Below, in pieces: positions 35,086 to 47,800 of a stretch of DNA of 64,000 nucleotides. Made by a program: the position numbers and the translations under genes. The notes under the pieces are model-generated. The model worked only from the letters and a program-made list of their open reading frames with translations, was not told where the DNA came from and did no database searches. The DNA comes from Bolinopsis microptera (Eukaryota > Ctenophora > Tentaculata > Lobata > Bolinopsidae), in NCBI RefSeq assembly GCF_026151205.1, contig NC_087083.1, forward strand, positions 2,928,536-2,992,535. Direction: 5' to 3'. Numbering within the stretch: the stretch's first letter is position 1; each line of letters opens with the position of its first letter.

Positions 35086-36060
35086 TCGATAGGTTGTAAA
35101 GATTTGGAATGTGAGTGTGTGCTTCAAGTTTGCAAGCAGATAAGGTGTTATAATGTACTCGCAAATGAAAAACAATGGGCGAATATTAACAAGCTTTTAT
35201 TTTATACTCTTATATTCTACAAATTTAGTTATGAAGTTGTGTTACAGCGTTTTTAGAGAAATCAAATTTTTACAGCAACAAATCACAAACTTTTAGGAAA
35301 CTGCTTGAAATAAGATACGGGCTTTTATGTGGTGATCATAACCATTTAGTTGAGATAAACTTAATTCTTATCGGTTTTTAGGATTTTAGGTGGCTAAATT
35401 CTTATGACTTTATGAATGATGACCGAACATTGATATTTACTGCCAAAAGTAGCGAGTAGTTTTGCAGCGTGCTTACAGTTATATTCAAAATAAGCTAAGT
35501 GAAAACCAAAAGAAAAACCGGAAAGCCAATAATAGAATAGTAAGCATTTCTTTATTTTCGTGGATAAGAGAAAACGTAAAAGAAAAAACAACTTAATTTT
35601 AATTCCAGAGACTCCATAAAAGGATAAAGCAAGAGGGTTCTTCAGTGACCCTGACAGCAAGGTGGTTCTGACAACTTACTCTTATTAGAAGTCTCGGTGT
35701 GATTACGAGTCTGAAAGTAAAGTGCCAACAGTCGAGGCCAGAACAAATTTAATTTGACGTAAGAAATGTTGGTTTCAGGGCAACGTTACGCCACTGGTTG
35801 GTTACGCTGAACATTCAGCTGCCTGGTATTTGTTATAACTTATAGTACGTACGTCATCATATGGTACACTGAACCCTACTGTACTGTCAACAGTTACCAT
35901 CTTACTTTCTGTCCTGCTATATAATTATATACCTCGCGTCAATCACTGTCAAACTAATCTGCTATACTGCCTTTTTACCTGTTGCTGACAGTGTATCATT
36001 ACCAACTATTTCACAACGGAGAATCGGCGGGAAAGGAGAGGGGGGGATGGGGAAAGGAGG
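35086..36060. other. Gene-free interval with a solo hAT-like end
   Basis: Mostly AT-rich unique sequence. CGTTACGCCACTG at about 35,784-35,796 equals one end of the minimal hAT-like element at 61,299. A purine-rich GGAGGGGG stretch precedes the poly-G run. Confidence 0.45.
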
Positions 36061-36061
36061 A

Positions 36062-36073
36062 GGGGGGGGGGGT

Positions 36074-36109
<36 letters not shown>

Positions 36110-36118
36110 ACCGCCCGG
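36062..36118. repeat. Poly-G run with one T
   Basis: G tract interrupted by a single T near 36,073. It is followed by GGTACCGCCCGGTACTA, similar to the GGTACCGTACTA after the poly-G run at 1182. The proline run in the minus-strand frame here is an artefact. Confidence 0.85.
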
Positions 36119-36840
36119 TACTATTTAAAAATGTATGTGTTAAAGACACCATTTGGTTAACACAGTTTACTTTTATATTTCCATCATGATACACTGACAA
36201 ACGAAGCCTGATTCTGTCTGTCAAATGTTGTAAAAGTTCTAAAATGTAATTATTTTCTACCCAACTGTAGTGTAATGTACATTTTGTCAAGATCCTAAAA
36301 CAAATCTAATCGTAACCGAACGTAAATGCTGTCGAAAACAAATGTTTATACTAGCTGAATAAAGGTCCTGCTGAAGACTGACGAACCTCGCACCACTTAC
36401 TGCATCATGGTATTCGATTTATACTGCGTAATTGTAAGTGTCAATAATTCATAATTGGTTATTGAATATTCTACGTTTTGACGCTTTATTAAGGGTTTAG
36501 TACTTTAGTATACAATTACACGCGGTTTGACGTAATAACCATTCGGAGCCAAACAGCAATTACACAAATTATTATACAAATTAGCATATAATTAGCATAC
36601 AATTAAAAAACGTCGGTATTAGAAAACTTCTACAAACAAAAACCTGCAGGTGTAATACACTAGCGGAATTATTCTCAACAAAAGGATGAACACCGCAAAA
36701 TATTGGGAGAAGTTATACAAAATGAAAATACCAAACAAAATACCGAACATCACACCCTGAGAATGTGTTAAACAGAAAACTATTGCAAATCTTAACAAAG
36801 TTATCCCACCCTGCTGGTAAGATGACCGCCACAAAAGTCA
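36119..36840. other. Gene-free interval
   Basis: AT-rich sequence with no supported exon or element. Confidence 0.4.
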
Positions 36841-36841
36841 A

Positions 36842-38243
36842 ACCTGTCGGTCTATCTAAGTATCTAAGATGTAAGGGTAAACCTGTCAGTCTATCTAAGA
36901 TTTAAGGGTAAACTTGTTGGTCTATTTAAGATTTAAGGGTAAACTTGTCGGTCTATTTAAGATGTAAGGGTAAACTTGTCGGTCTATTTAAGATGTAAGG
37001 GTAAACTTGTCGGTCTATCTAAGATGTAAGGGTAAACTTGTCGGTCTATCTAAGATGTAAGAGTAAACCTGTCGGTCTATCTAAGATGTAAGGGTAAACT
37101 TGTCGGTCTATTTAAGATGTAAGGGTAAACTTGTCGGTCTATCTAAGATGTAAGGGTAAACCTGTCGGTCTAGCTAAGATGTAAGGGTAAACTTGTCGGT
37201 CTATCTAAGATGTAAGGGTAAACTTGTCGGTCTATTTAAGATGTAAGGGTAAACTTGTCGGTCTATTTAAGATTTAAGGGTAAACTTGTCCGTCTATCTA
37301 AGATGTAAGGGTAAACTTGTCGGTCTATTTAAGATGTAAGGGTAAACTTGTCGGTCTATCTAAGATGTAAGGGTAAACTTGTCGTCTAGCTAAGATGTAA
37401 GGTAACTTGGTAAAATTGTCGGTCTATCTAAGATGTAAGGGTAAACTTGTCGGTCTATCTAAGATGTAAGGATAAACTTGTCGATATATTTAAGATGTAA
37501 GGGTAAACTTGTCGGTCTATTTAAGATGTAAGGGTAAACTTGTCGGTCTATCTAAGATGTAAGGGTAAACTTGTCGGTCTATTTAAGATGTAAGGGTAAA
37601 CTTGTCGGTCTATCTAAGATGTAAGGGTAAACTTGTCGGTCTATCTAAGATGTAAGGGTAAACTTGTCGGTCTATCTAAGATGTAGGGGTAAACTTGTCG
37701 GTCTATTTAAGATGTAAGGGTAAACTTGTCGGTCTATCTAAGATGTAAGGGTAAACTTGTCGGTCTATTTAAGATTTAAGGGTAAACTTGTCGGTCTATC
37801 TAAGATGTAAGGGTAAACTTGTCGGTCTATCTAAGATGTAAGGGTAAAATTGTCGGTCTATCTAAGATGTAAGGGTAAACTTGTCGGTCTATCTAAGATG
37901 TAAGGATAAACTTGTCGATATATTTAAGATGTAAGGGTAAACTTGTCGGTCTATTTAAGATGTAAGGGTAAACTTGTCGGTCTATCTAAGATGTAAGGGT
38001 AAACTTGTCGGTCTATTTAAGATGTAAGGGTAAACTTGTCGGTCTATTTAAGATGTAAGGATAAACCTCTCGGTCTATTTAAGATGTAAGGGTAAACTTG
38101 TCGGTCTATCTAAGATGTAAGGGTAAACTTGTCGGTCTATTTAAGATGTAAGGGTAAACTTGTCGGTCTATTTAAGATGTAAGGGTAAACTTGTCGGTCT
38201 ATCTAAGATGTAAGGGTAAACTTGTCGGTCTATTTAAGATGTA
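36842..38243. repeat. 31-bp minisatellite, about 45 copies
   Basis: The unit is TAAGGGTAAACTTGTCGGTC then TATCTAAGATG. TATCTAAG and TATTTAAG variants alternate in runs. A block with GATAAACTTGTCGATATA occurs at about 37,470 and again near 37,900, indicating an internal duplication of some 430 bases. Confidence 0.95.
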
Positions 38244-38244
38244 A

Positions 38245-38860
38245 AATTATGATTGAATTACAGTTTCTTATCCCATGAACACAATTGATAAACTGGCAAT
38301 GGTTTAAATTTATAATATTTATTGACACTGTACAGGCGCTGTGACCATTACGTTGAGTAGAGCTAAATTCCTGGTTTTAAAGTTTTGTGCGATCCTGTCG
38401 GTAGTTTATTGAGTTTCGTCAAAAGTATGCACATATTTGAGGTGATTATGGGTATATTATGGCGACTTGGAATATATATTCTGGGATATTTTAATGTCGA
38501 GAAATTTCCATATTCAAATAACATTATGGTTAGTAATTTAAAAAATTACTGCAAACAATTCACTGAATTTTATAAATATTTATAAATATTTATCACTCTG
38601 TTTTAGACAGTCGCATTTTTAAATTTCTGGACTATTCAAATACAAAGAAAACGTTAATTAAGTTTTTATTAAACTATGCTGGAAGCATAAACCAAGCAAA
38701 GCTTTTTCAAATTCCTAATAAGCCTGCCTCAAAAAATACAGCCAGTACAAACGTATGCGATGCGGCAGAAACAAAAAAAGCTTTCTCTAGAAAGCCAAGA
38801 ATTAATTCAATAAATTTTCTTTTCCGGAAACACTTATAATACGGTAGTATCAATACACCG
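38245..38860. other. Gene-free interval
   Basis: AT-rich. A 66-codon plus-strand frame (38,385-38,585) shows no domain or splice context. Confidence 0.4.
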
Positions 38861-38864
38861 CAAT

Positions 38865-39088
38865 ACAATAAATACTGGTCGACAAAAGTGGGAGCGAGCA
38901 AATACAATAAATACTGGTCGACAAAATTGGGAGCGAGCAAATACAATGTATACAAACATGAAAAAGTGGGAGCGAGCAAATACAATGTATACAAACATGA
39001 AAAAGTGGGAGCGAGCAAATACAATGTATACAAACATGAAAAAGTGGGAGCGAGCAAATGCAATGTATACAAACATGAAAAAGTGGGA
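38865..39088. repeat. 38-39-bp array, about 6 copies
   Basis: Four units hold GCGAGCAAATACAATGTATA and CAAACATGAAAAAGTGGGA; two hold a TACTGGTCGACAAAA variant. Frames on both strands across it are artefacts. Confidence 0.9.
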
Positions 39089-39237
39089 TGTACTCAGCAT
39101 TGATAAACAGCACCAATCAATTAACAGGTACAATCTGAAGCCACGCATCCGCGAACAGAACAATCGAACCAAATTCAAACCTGCACTACAGTTCAAAAGT
39201 GTTAGAAAAGTTCAATAAATAGAGTCGGTAAAAGTGG

Positions 39238-39792
39238 GAGTGTGCAGTGTGCAGTGTGCAGTGTGCAGTGTGCAGTGTGCAGTGCGCAGTGTGCAGTGTG
39301 CAGTGTGCAGTGTGCAGTGCGCAGTGTGCAGTGCGCAGTGTGCAGTGTGCAGTGTGCAGTGTGCAGTGTGCAGAGTGCAGTATGCAGTGTGCAGTGTGCA
39401 GTGTGCAGTGCGCAGTGTGCAGTGTGCAGTGTGCAGTGTGCAGTGTGCAGTGTGCAGTGTGCAGTGTGCAGTGTGCAGTGTGCAGTGTGCAGTGTGCAGT
39501 GTGCAGTGTGCAGTGTGCAGTGTGCAGTGTGCAGTGTGCAGTGTGCAGTGTGCAGTGTGCAGTGTGCAGTGTGCAGTGTGCAGTGTGCAGTGTGCAGTGT
39601 GCAGTGTGCAGTGTGCAGTGTGCAGTGTGCAGTGTGCAGTGTGCAGTGTGCAGTGTGCAGTGTGCAGTGTGCAGTGTGCAGTGTGCAGTGTGCAGTGTGC
39701 AGTGTGCAGTGTGCAGTGTGCAGTGTGCAGTGTGCAGTGTGCAGTGTGCAGTGTGCAGTGTGCACTGTGTACTGTGCACTGTGCACTGTGCA
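39238..39792. repeat. 7-bp array (GTGTGCA)n, about 79 copies
   Basis: Nearly pure heptamer with scattered GCGCAGT variants confined to the left third. The right end flips to CACTGTG units (39,760-39,792), a small inverted junction. Six overlapping open frames arise because 7 is not a multiple of 3. Confidence 0.97.
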
Positions 39793-41345
39793 CCCTTGAA
39801 TGTATTAAACATTGAATAGTTATAACGCAATACGTTTTTCTAATAAAATATATCTGAGTCTATAAAGTCTTATAAAAGAACAGTCAAATACAACGTAGTC
39901 ATATCACTACAATTGTTCAAAAAAAGTGATAAAACACCTATTTTAGTGGCTAAATTGCCACTTAAGTTAATACTAGGATGATTGTTACTTCATAAGTACA
40001 CCATTATTTAGGCTTTGTGCTTGAGCCGCTCATCTCATGGCACGACGTAACAGCTGAACAAGTTTTAACAAAACCCGATCTAATTCTGATAAAACAGTTT
40101 CCTCCAGCAAAATTTAATAGCAATCTTGCTATAACTAGCGAATCAAAATATAATAAAACACAATCATGATTATAATCAGGAAAACCAAGTAAAACATATG
40201 CTGTGAACATAAATTATTTACTTAAAACAAGCTACACGAACTTGAGGTGTTAAAATTATTTTCTCTGAAAACTCACGTGCCGTGGTTCACGGTAATGTTT
40301 TACACACGTGCCGTGGTTCACGGTAATGTTTTACACACGTGCCGTGGTTCACGGTAATGTTTTTACACACGTGACCGTCAAGAAGGTGTTTGATTGGCTC
40401 GTCAAATGTTGCACAAATCGCGCGCGTTCCACTTAGAGTTAATGAATACCGCTTGCTCTACAGCATTAATTTCCTCGTACAATAATCGAGTTTGTACCTG
40501 CCAATCAAGTTAAATGTTGGTCACGAGACACAATTCGACCACGTGTTTCAGATGCGGAGACCCTGGCAGAAAGTTTACCGCAAAATATGCGGAAAACTAT
40601 ATATTCATGAGGAATACAAATAAATCTTAACGCGAAATGCAAATTAAATGTAAATTGGATTGAATTATAGTTTAATTGAGTTAGCAAATATTATTTAATT
40701 TACTGGTTAATTTGCCGTTATCAAGATAGGTCAAGAAAAGCAGGCATGGGGGCCGCCGCCGTTATTAAATATTGGATCTTAAAGAGCTCAAAATTATAAA
40801 AAAAATACTATTTTGTTGAAACCTTTGGAAAATAAAACGACCAAAAGCTAAAATTAAATTTTAACGTTGAGCGAAATGACGTTACATCAAGATTCTGGAG
40901 CGAACTAATTCAGTACAGTTATAAGCGTACATTTGAAAATGGGGTAAAATGGGGCAGTTCTCAATAAGGAGATTTTATATTATCAAATTAAGTTTCGAGT
41001 ATCTCAATCGGGTTTAGTACTAGTAAACTTACTAATTATTGATCTCTGGACACAAATTCTGTCAAACCTATAAATTTTGGTGTAAGACAATTTATACTTC
41101 AGAATTATACTGGCATGCACTCTGCGACAAAACAAGGTTTGACCCAATCAAACAATAAACTTGAGTTTAAAGAAAATTTAAAGAAAAATTAACATTGTCT
41201 GCAAACTTAGAAACTTATAAATTAGCGGAATATAAAACAATCAAATACTCAATAATTGGGAGATCATTAATTGGAGCGATTACCAAACTCAAACGGAATT
41301 AGAGCTGATAGAAACAATCATAAAATGCAACAGCAATTAAATCGG
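39793..41345. other. Gene-free interval, including 3' flank of the large gene
   Basis: AT-rich. Three 33-bp copies of CACGTGCCGTGGTTCACGGT lie at about 40,275-40,375; CCGTGGTTCACGG in each is palindromic. The 3' untranslated region of the large minus-strand gene must start left of 41,346, but no clear AATAAA on that strand was identified. Confidence 0.5.
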
Positions 41346-41896
41346 TCAAGTTTCTGTGGTATTACTGGCTGCACTAATAATACTGAAATCGAACATGCCC
41401 ACCCTCAACAACTTATTCAAATCTCTCATCAAATACATGAGCGAGTCAATAGAGCCAGTGATAGCCTGAGTTTGTGCCTGGGCGGCCTTGTAGAGCGGAC
41501 TACTGTTACACAACCTTCCGTAACACTCCTTACAAAAACAAACCCTTCCATTCTCCCCACAGTTAGCAGCTGCCCTCATCGCTTCACACGTCTTCAGGTT
41601 GGCAGTCTGTTGGTAGTCGTCAACCCCACACGCATGTTTAATGTGAACAGCTTTACTTGCTGCGTCCTCGTACTTGAGGTAGTAACACTGGGTAACATCA
41701 ACCCTACAAGTCTCCTTCTTCATCTCCACTTCCTTGAAGCAATCCTCACTGTTGTCTGATTCGCACGTGTAACACTGGAGACGGGGGGTGCAGGTCAGAG
41801 AGATAGCTTGAGTATCGTTACATTTTGAGAATTGAGTCAGAGCTCGGCCCCAGAACCCTTTGGTTAGTCGCTGGTCCATTATGTGCGCTACACGGT
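41346..41896 (-). CDS. Exon 30: Ly6/uPAR (LU) domain and C-terminus
   Basis: After NRVAHIMDQRLTKGFWGRAL the exon encodes a cysteine-rich three-finger domain: LQCYTCESDNSEDCF, then ETCRVDVTQCYYLKY, KHACGV, and the closing CFCKECYGRLCNSS. The terminal C...C..CN signature is diagnostic of Ly6/uPAR domains. About 50 residues follow, ending TTET. There is no hydrophobic GPI-type tail, so this form looks secreted. The acceptor CTCTCCCCAG at 41,897 follows an array of TACTAAC motifs. Confidence 0.88.
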
Positions 41897-44800
41897 CTGG
41901 GGAGAGGCGAGTGTTAGTAACCAGGTTAGTAACTAGGCTGGTTACTAGGTTAGTAACCAGGTTAGTAACCGGGTTAGTAACTAGGCTGGTTACTAGGTTA
42001 GTAACCAGGTTAGTAACCAGGTTATTAACTAAGTTAATAACCAGGTTAGTAACCAGGTTAGTAACCAGGTTAATAACTAGGCTGGTAACCAGGCTGGTAA
42101 CTAGGTTAGTAACCAGGTTAGTAACCAGGTTAGTAACCAGGTTAATAACCATTAACCAGGTTAGTAACCAGGCTGGTAAAATTAATCAGGTTATTAAACA
42201 CTAACAGGTTATTAGCTAAGTTATTAACCAGGTTAGTAACCAGGTTAGTAACCAGGTTAATAACCATTAACCAGGTTAGTAACCAGGCTGGTGAACAGAT
42301 TATTAACCGGGTTAGTAACCAGGTTAGTAACCAGGTTAGTATTATATAATCAATTTTGTATCAGTAGTCGTAATTTTCTCCAGTATTGTTAATTCAATAC
42401 TTCAATCTATTTGTATTGATCTATAAGCTACTTATATCTTTATATAAAAATAGGAAAACCAGCAGAGTTGAATAGTTGAATGAACTCACTTGGTACTTTG
42501 AACTTGGTCGTGGTAGCCGTGTGTTTCGGATAAGCATCTGAAAGAAATGTGAACCCGTACGCTTGTTCCTCCAGATCGCAACCAGCAGTGAAGGTGTAGT
42601 TCAAAAACAAAACCTTTTGGAACTGAACTTCAATCCTCTTCGGGGTCTTAAAGATCTCAAAGATCCCCCCTACATTACTGTTATCACTTGTGTACGCAAT
42701 TGACTGGTTGGTACACGAGTACCTGACAGTAGTGCCAGTCATCATGATCCAGCCGTTGGGTGATCCACTTGAGTCTAGGAAAGTGAGCCCGATTGTGGCG
42801 GTGGCGGAGAGTTTCTCAGTTGTTACCAACTCGAAGGTTTTGTTTTCCACGTAGTACATGTACTTTTCATCGAGTTTGATTGTCTGCTCTGTGCTCTGTG
42901 CTGCAACAGAAAGGGTTAACAGCAACACAATATTTGGTTGTGCTCAGTGCTGCAACAGAAAGGGTTAACAGCAACACAATATTTGGTTGTGCTCAGTGCT
43001 GCAACAGAAAGGGTTAACAGCAACACAATATTTGGTTGTGCTCAATGCTGCAACAGAAAGGGTTAACAGCAACACAATATTTGGTTGTGCTCAGTGCTGC
43101 AACAGAAAGGGTTAACAGCAACACAATATTTGGTTGTGCTCAGTGCTGCAACAGAAAGGGTTAACAGCAACACAATATTTGGTTGTGCTCAGTGCTGCAA
43201 CAGAAAGGGTTAACAGCAACACAATATTTGGTTGTGCTCAGTGCTGCAACAGAAAGGGTTAATAGCAACACAATATTTGGTTGTGCTCAGTGCTGCAACA
43301 GAAAGGGTTAACAGCAACACAATATTTGGTTGTGCTCAGTGCTGCAACAGAAAGGGTTAACAGCAACACAATATTTGGTTGTGCTCAGTGCTGCAACAGA
43401 AAGGGTTAACAGCAACACAATATTTGGTTGTGCTCAGTGCTGCAACAGAAAGGGTTAACAGCAACACAATATTTGGTTGTGCTCAGTGCTGCAACAGAAA
43501 GGGTTAATAGCAACACAATATTTGGTTGTGCTCAGTGCTGCAACAGAAAGGGTTAACAGCAACACAATATTTGGTTGTGCTCAGTGCTGCAACAGAAAGG
43601 GTTAACAGCAACACAATATTTGGTTGTGCTCAGTGCTGCAACAGAAAGGGTTAACAGCAACACAATATTTGGTTGTGCTCAGTGCTGCAACAGAAAGGGT
43701 TAACAGCAACACAATATTTGGTTGTGCTCAGTGCTGCAACAGAAAGGGTTAACAGCAACACAATATTTGGTTGTGCTCAGTGCTGCAACAGAAAGGGTTA
43801 ACAGCAACACAATATTTGGTTGTGCTCAGTGCTGCAACAGAAAGGGTTAACAGCAACACAATATTTGGTTGTGCTCAGTGCTGCAACAGAAAGGGTTAAC
43901 AGCAACACAATATTTGGTTTTGCTCAGTGCTGCAACAGAAAGGGTTAACAGCAACACAATATTTGGTTGTGCTCAGTGCTGCAACAGAAAGGGTTAACAG
44001 CAACACAATATTTGGTTGTGCTCAGTGCTGCAACAGAAAGGGTTAACAGCAACACAATATTTGGTTGTGCTCAGTGCTGCAACAGAAAGGGTTAACAGCA
44101 ACACAATATTTGGTTGTGCTCAGTGCTGCAACAGAAAGGGTTAACAGCAACACAATATTTGGTTGTGCTCAGTGCTGCAACAGAAAGGGTTAACAGCAAC
44201 ACAATATTTGGTTGTGCTCAGTGCTGCAACAGAAAGGGTTAACAGCAACACAATATTTGGTTGTGCTCAGTGCTGCAACAGAAAGGGTTAACAGCAACAC
44301 AATATTTGGTTGTGCTCAATGCTGCAACAGAAAGGGTTAACAGCAACACAATATTTGGTTGTGCTCAGTGCTGCAACAGAAAGGGTTAACAGCAACACAA
44401 TATTTGGTTGTGCTCAGTGCTGCAACAGAAAGGGTTAACAGCAACACAATATTTGGTTGTGCTCAGTGCTGCAACAGAAAGGGTTAACAGCAACACAATA
44501 TTTGGTTGTGCTCAGTGCTGCAACAGAAAGGGTTAACAGCAACACAATATTTGGTTGTGCTCAGTGCTGCAACAGAAAGGGTTAACAGCAACGCAATATT
44601 TGGTTGTGCTCAGTGCTGCAACAGAAAGGGTTAACAGCAACGCAATATTTGGTTGTGCTCAGTGCTGCAACAGAAAGGGTTAACAGCAACACAATATTTG
44701 GTTGTGCTCAGTGCTGCAACAGAAAGGGTTAACAGCAACACAATATTTGGTTGTGCTCAGTGCTGCAACAGAAAGGGTTAACAGCAACACAATATTTGGT

Positions 44801-47800
44801 TGTGCTCAGTGCTGCAACAGAAAGGGTTAACAGCAACACAATATTTGGTTGTGCTCAATGCTGCAACAGAAAGGGTTAACAGCAACATAATATTTGGTTG
44901 TGCTCAGTGCTGCAACAGAAAGGGTTAACAGCAACACAATATTTGGTTGTGCTCAGTGCTGCAACAGAAAGGGTTAACAGCAACACAATATTTGGTTGTG
45001 CTCAGTGCTGCAACAGAAAGGGTTAACAGCAACACAATATTTGGTTGTGCTCAGTGCTGCAACAGAAAGGGTTAACAGCAACACAATATTTGGTTGTGCT
45101 CAGTGCTGCAACAGAAAGGGTTAACAGCAACACAATATTTGGTTGTGCTCAGTGCTGCAACAGAAAGGGTTAACAGCAACGCAATATTTGGTTGTGCTCA
45201 GTGCTGCAACAGAAAGGGTTAACAGCAACACAATATTTGGTTGTGCTCAGTGCTGCAACAGAAAGGGTTAACAGCAACACAATATTTGGTTGTGCTCAGT
45301 GCTGCAACAGAAAGGGTTAACAGCAACACAATATTTGGTTGTGCTCAGTGCTGCAACAGAAAGGGTTAACAGCAACACAATATTTGGTTGTGCTCAATGC
45401 TGCAACAGAAAGGGTTAACAGCAACACAATATTTGGTTGTGCTCAGTGCTGCAACAGAAAGGGTTAACAGCAACACAATATTTGGTTGTGCTCAGTGCTG
45501 CAACAGAAAGGGTTAACAGCAACACAATATTTGGTTGTGCTCAATGCTGCAACAGAAAGGGTTAACAGCAACACAATATTTGGTTGGGCCGTTTTTTATT
45601 AAATGTAACCTTGTTAGTTACAAGGTTACAAGTTTAGATACAACCTTATCTTATCTCCACGAGACCTTTTCTCCGAGATAAATACATGTTTCCACAAATT
45701 GTTTTCAAGAGACAATCACAAGTGTCTGGTCGAATCCATCGCAGGAAATATAAGAAACATATTTTATCGTATACATACATTATCTTTCGGGCATTATATT
45801 TATTCAAAATGTATTACGCTAATAGTATTTTAATATTTGAATCACCTTGGAGATTCACACTGTCCCATTTTGCCTCCAACTCCGCCTCATCCAGCCATAT
45901 AAGAGGAAGGGGCTCGTCCTTAATGTTCATTGGGTGAGACCAGCTTGTGTTGAGTCTACCTGCCACTTTCTCTAAAGTAGCTTCTCCGTAACCCAGTCCG
46001 AGCTGGAAGCACACCGCTGATGCTGTTAATCTGAGCACGTGATTTATCAATTAATTTAATTAATTAATTAGTTAATTTAATTAATTAATTATTTTAATTA
46101 GAAGGTGATTTCAATTAAATTAGAAGGTGATTTAAATTGGATTGGAAGGAATTAGGTTCATTCTTTTCAGGTTCGTCATTCAACTTTCCAAAATTTCTTC
46201 ATCAGATTATACAACTTCCTATGTAATAAATATGATTCTGCAACTTATTCTTTTTTAGTTAAAAAGCTAAAATTGAACATAGTGAGGATATGAAACTAAT
46301 CAAACGCATAATTCGAAATATCATCAAACAAATACCTTGTCCATGGTGTAGCTGAACAAACAGAACCCCACTGGTCATTATACTTAATGGCCACCAATCC
46401 CTTCCAAATAATATGATGTACCCAATCATAATCTCCTATCAGCTTGAGATCCTGATACCCGTTCTTAAAGCACTGAACCCCCGCGTAGCTATTCTTCCCA
46501 CACCCATCTCCCCCATCCACTATATCCCAGCCCGTATTAGGGCACGTGTATAGGGACGGCTCAGCCCCCGAACAGGTCATGTTACTCAACCACACGCTCT
46601 CACGGGACGAGATCTTCTTGCTAACCCCAAATATGGGGATACCACCGTTCCCCCTGATACTGTTACAGAAGACTGTAGCATCTGGAGTGTCCCAGTCCAG
46701 GTCACAGATCACTCCCCAGCTGTTTATCCACTGGATGCTAACCACCCCTGTTATACTGTAGTCCTCTTCTATTGGCATTGCTCCTGCCTTCTCCAGGAGC
46801 TTGCTCCCGTGTTCGGTAGCACAGATTGTTAAACCTTCCACCGTAAAAGCTTGCGGAGTCCTTGAACCATCCGCATAAGGGTTGATCCCGACTATCTTCT
46901 TGAAATCCTCATGATACTCGACCACGTTTCCTTCACTTGCCTCCGTCTTTACATTAAACAACACATTGGATTTACTGCTCTGTCCCATTTTAGTAGTCCA
47001 GGCCACATAAGCAGATTTAGTCATCACCATCATGATCTGCTCCACCTTGCCGGGTGCGTTGTTGTAGGGTAGATCTGAGCTGGCCCCCATGTCAGCCTCT
47101 TCGCAGGAGTCAGTGGTTGGTTGTAGGTTTACCACACCTGCGGTGGAGTCCACTGTCACCTGAGGAGATGTTTGGTAAGGGTTTCAGAATGTTTAGGTTA
47201 GTAGTAGGTAGTACAAGTAGTAGGTTTCGGAACTAAGTACGTTGTAGCAGTTACAAAATCAAAACCTACTCATTGCATTATTACAAATAAGTTTGCCTTC
47301 TATAATAGTTGACATGGTCTGAAATCTCATATAAAAGAATAAAAGGTTGATGTTTTAAACCTTCCAGATTTCCATTAAATTAACAAGGTATGGGAATGTC
47401 AAATATTATTTTAGGTTTTTGCTTGTCTGCTTAATAAAGTACCTTGATAAACTTCTTATTGGTCGCACAGTTGAGGGAGAACGAAGATGTTTGTTTGGGA
47501 AACTCTATATTAGTTGTGCCGTATATAATCATCAGGTCCCCTATCTCCAATTCAAATCCAAAAGTTTCTTCCGTTACTATTGGGAACTTTTGGAACTTTA
47601 CATCCTTATTGGTCGAACACAGTGCTGAAATAAACTCAATTATAAACATAGTTTAAAATTTGGTAAACTTACTTTGAAACTTGTAAACTTACATAATATA
47701 ATCTTACTTATAAACTTACTACTTAAAAACATACTGAAATTAACTTGCTGAAAATTCGTAATAATAAAAGAATTGAAAAATAAAGTTATCATTATCATAC

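Noticed and set aside
39186-39830. Six open frames over the heptamer tract
   Set aside because: Microsatellite-like (GTGTGCA)n; all frames are open by composition.
41271-42204. Plus-strand frames of 162 and 114 codons
   Set aside because: Antisense shadows of exon 30 and of the branch-site array.
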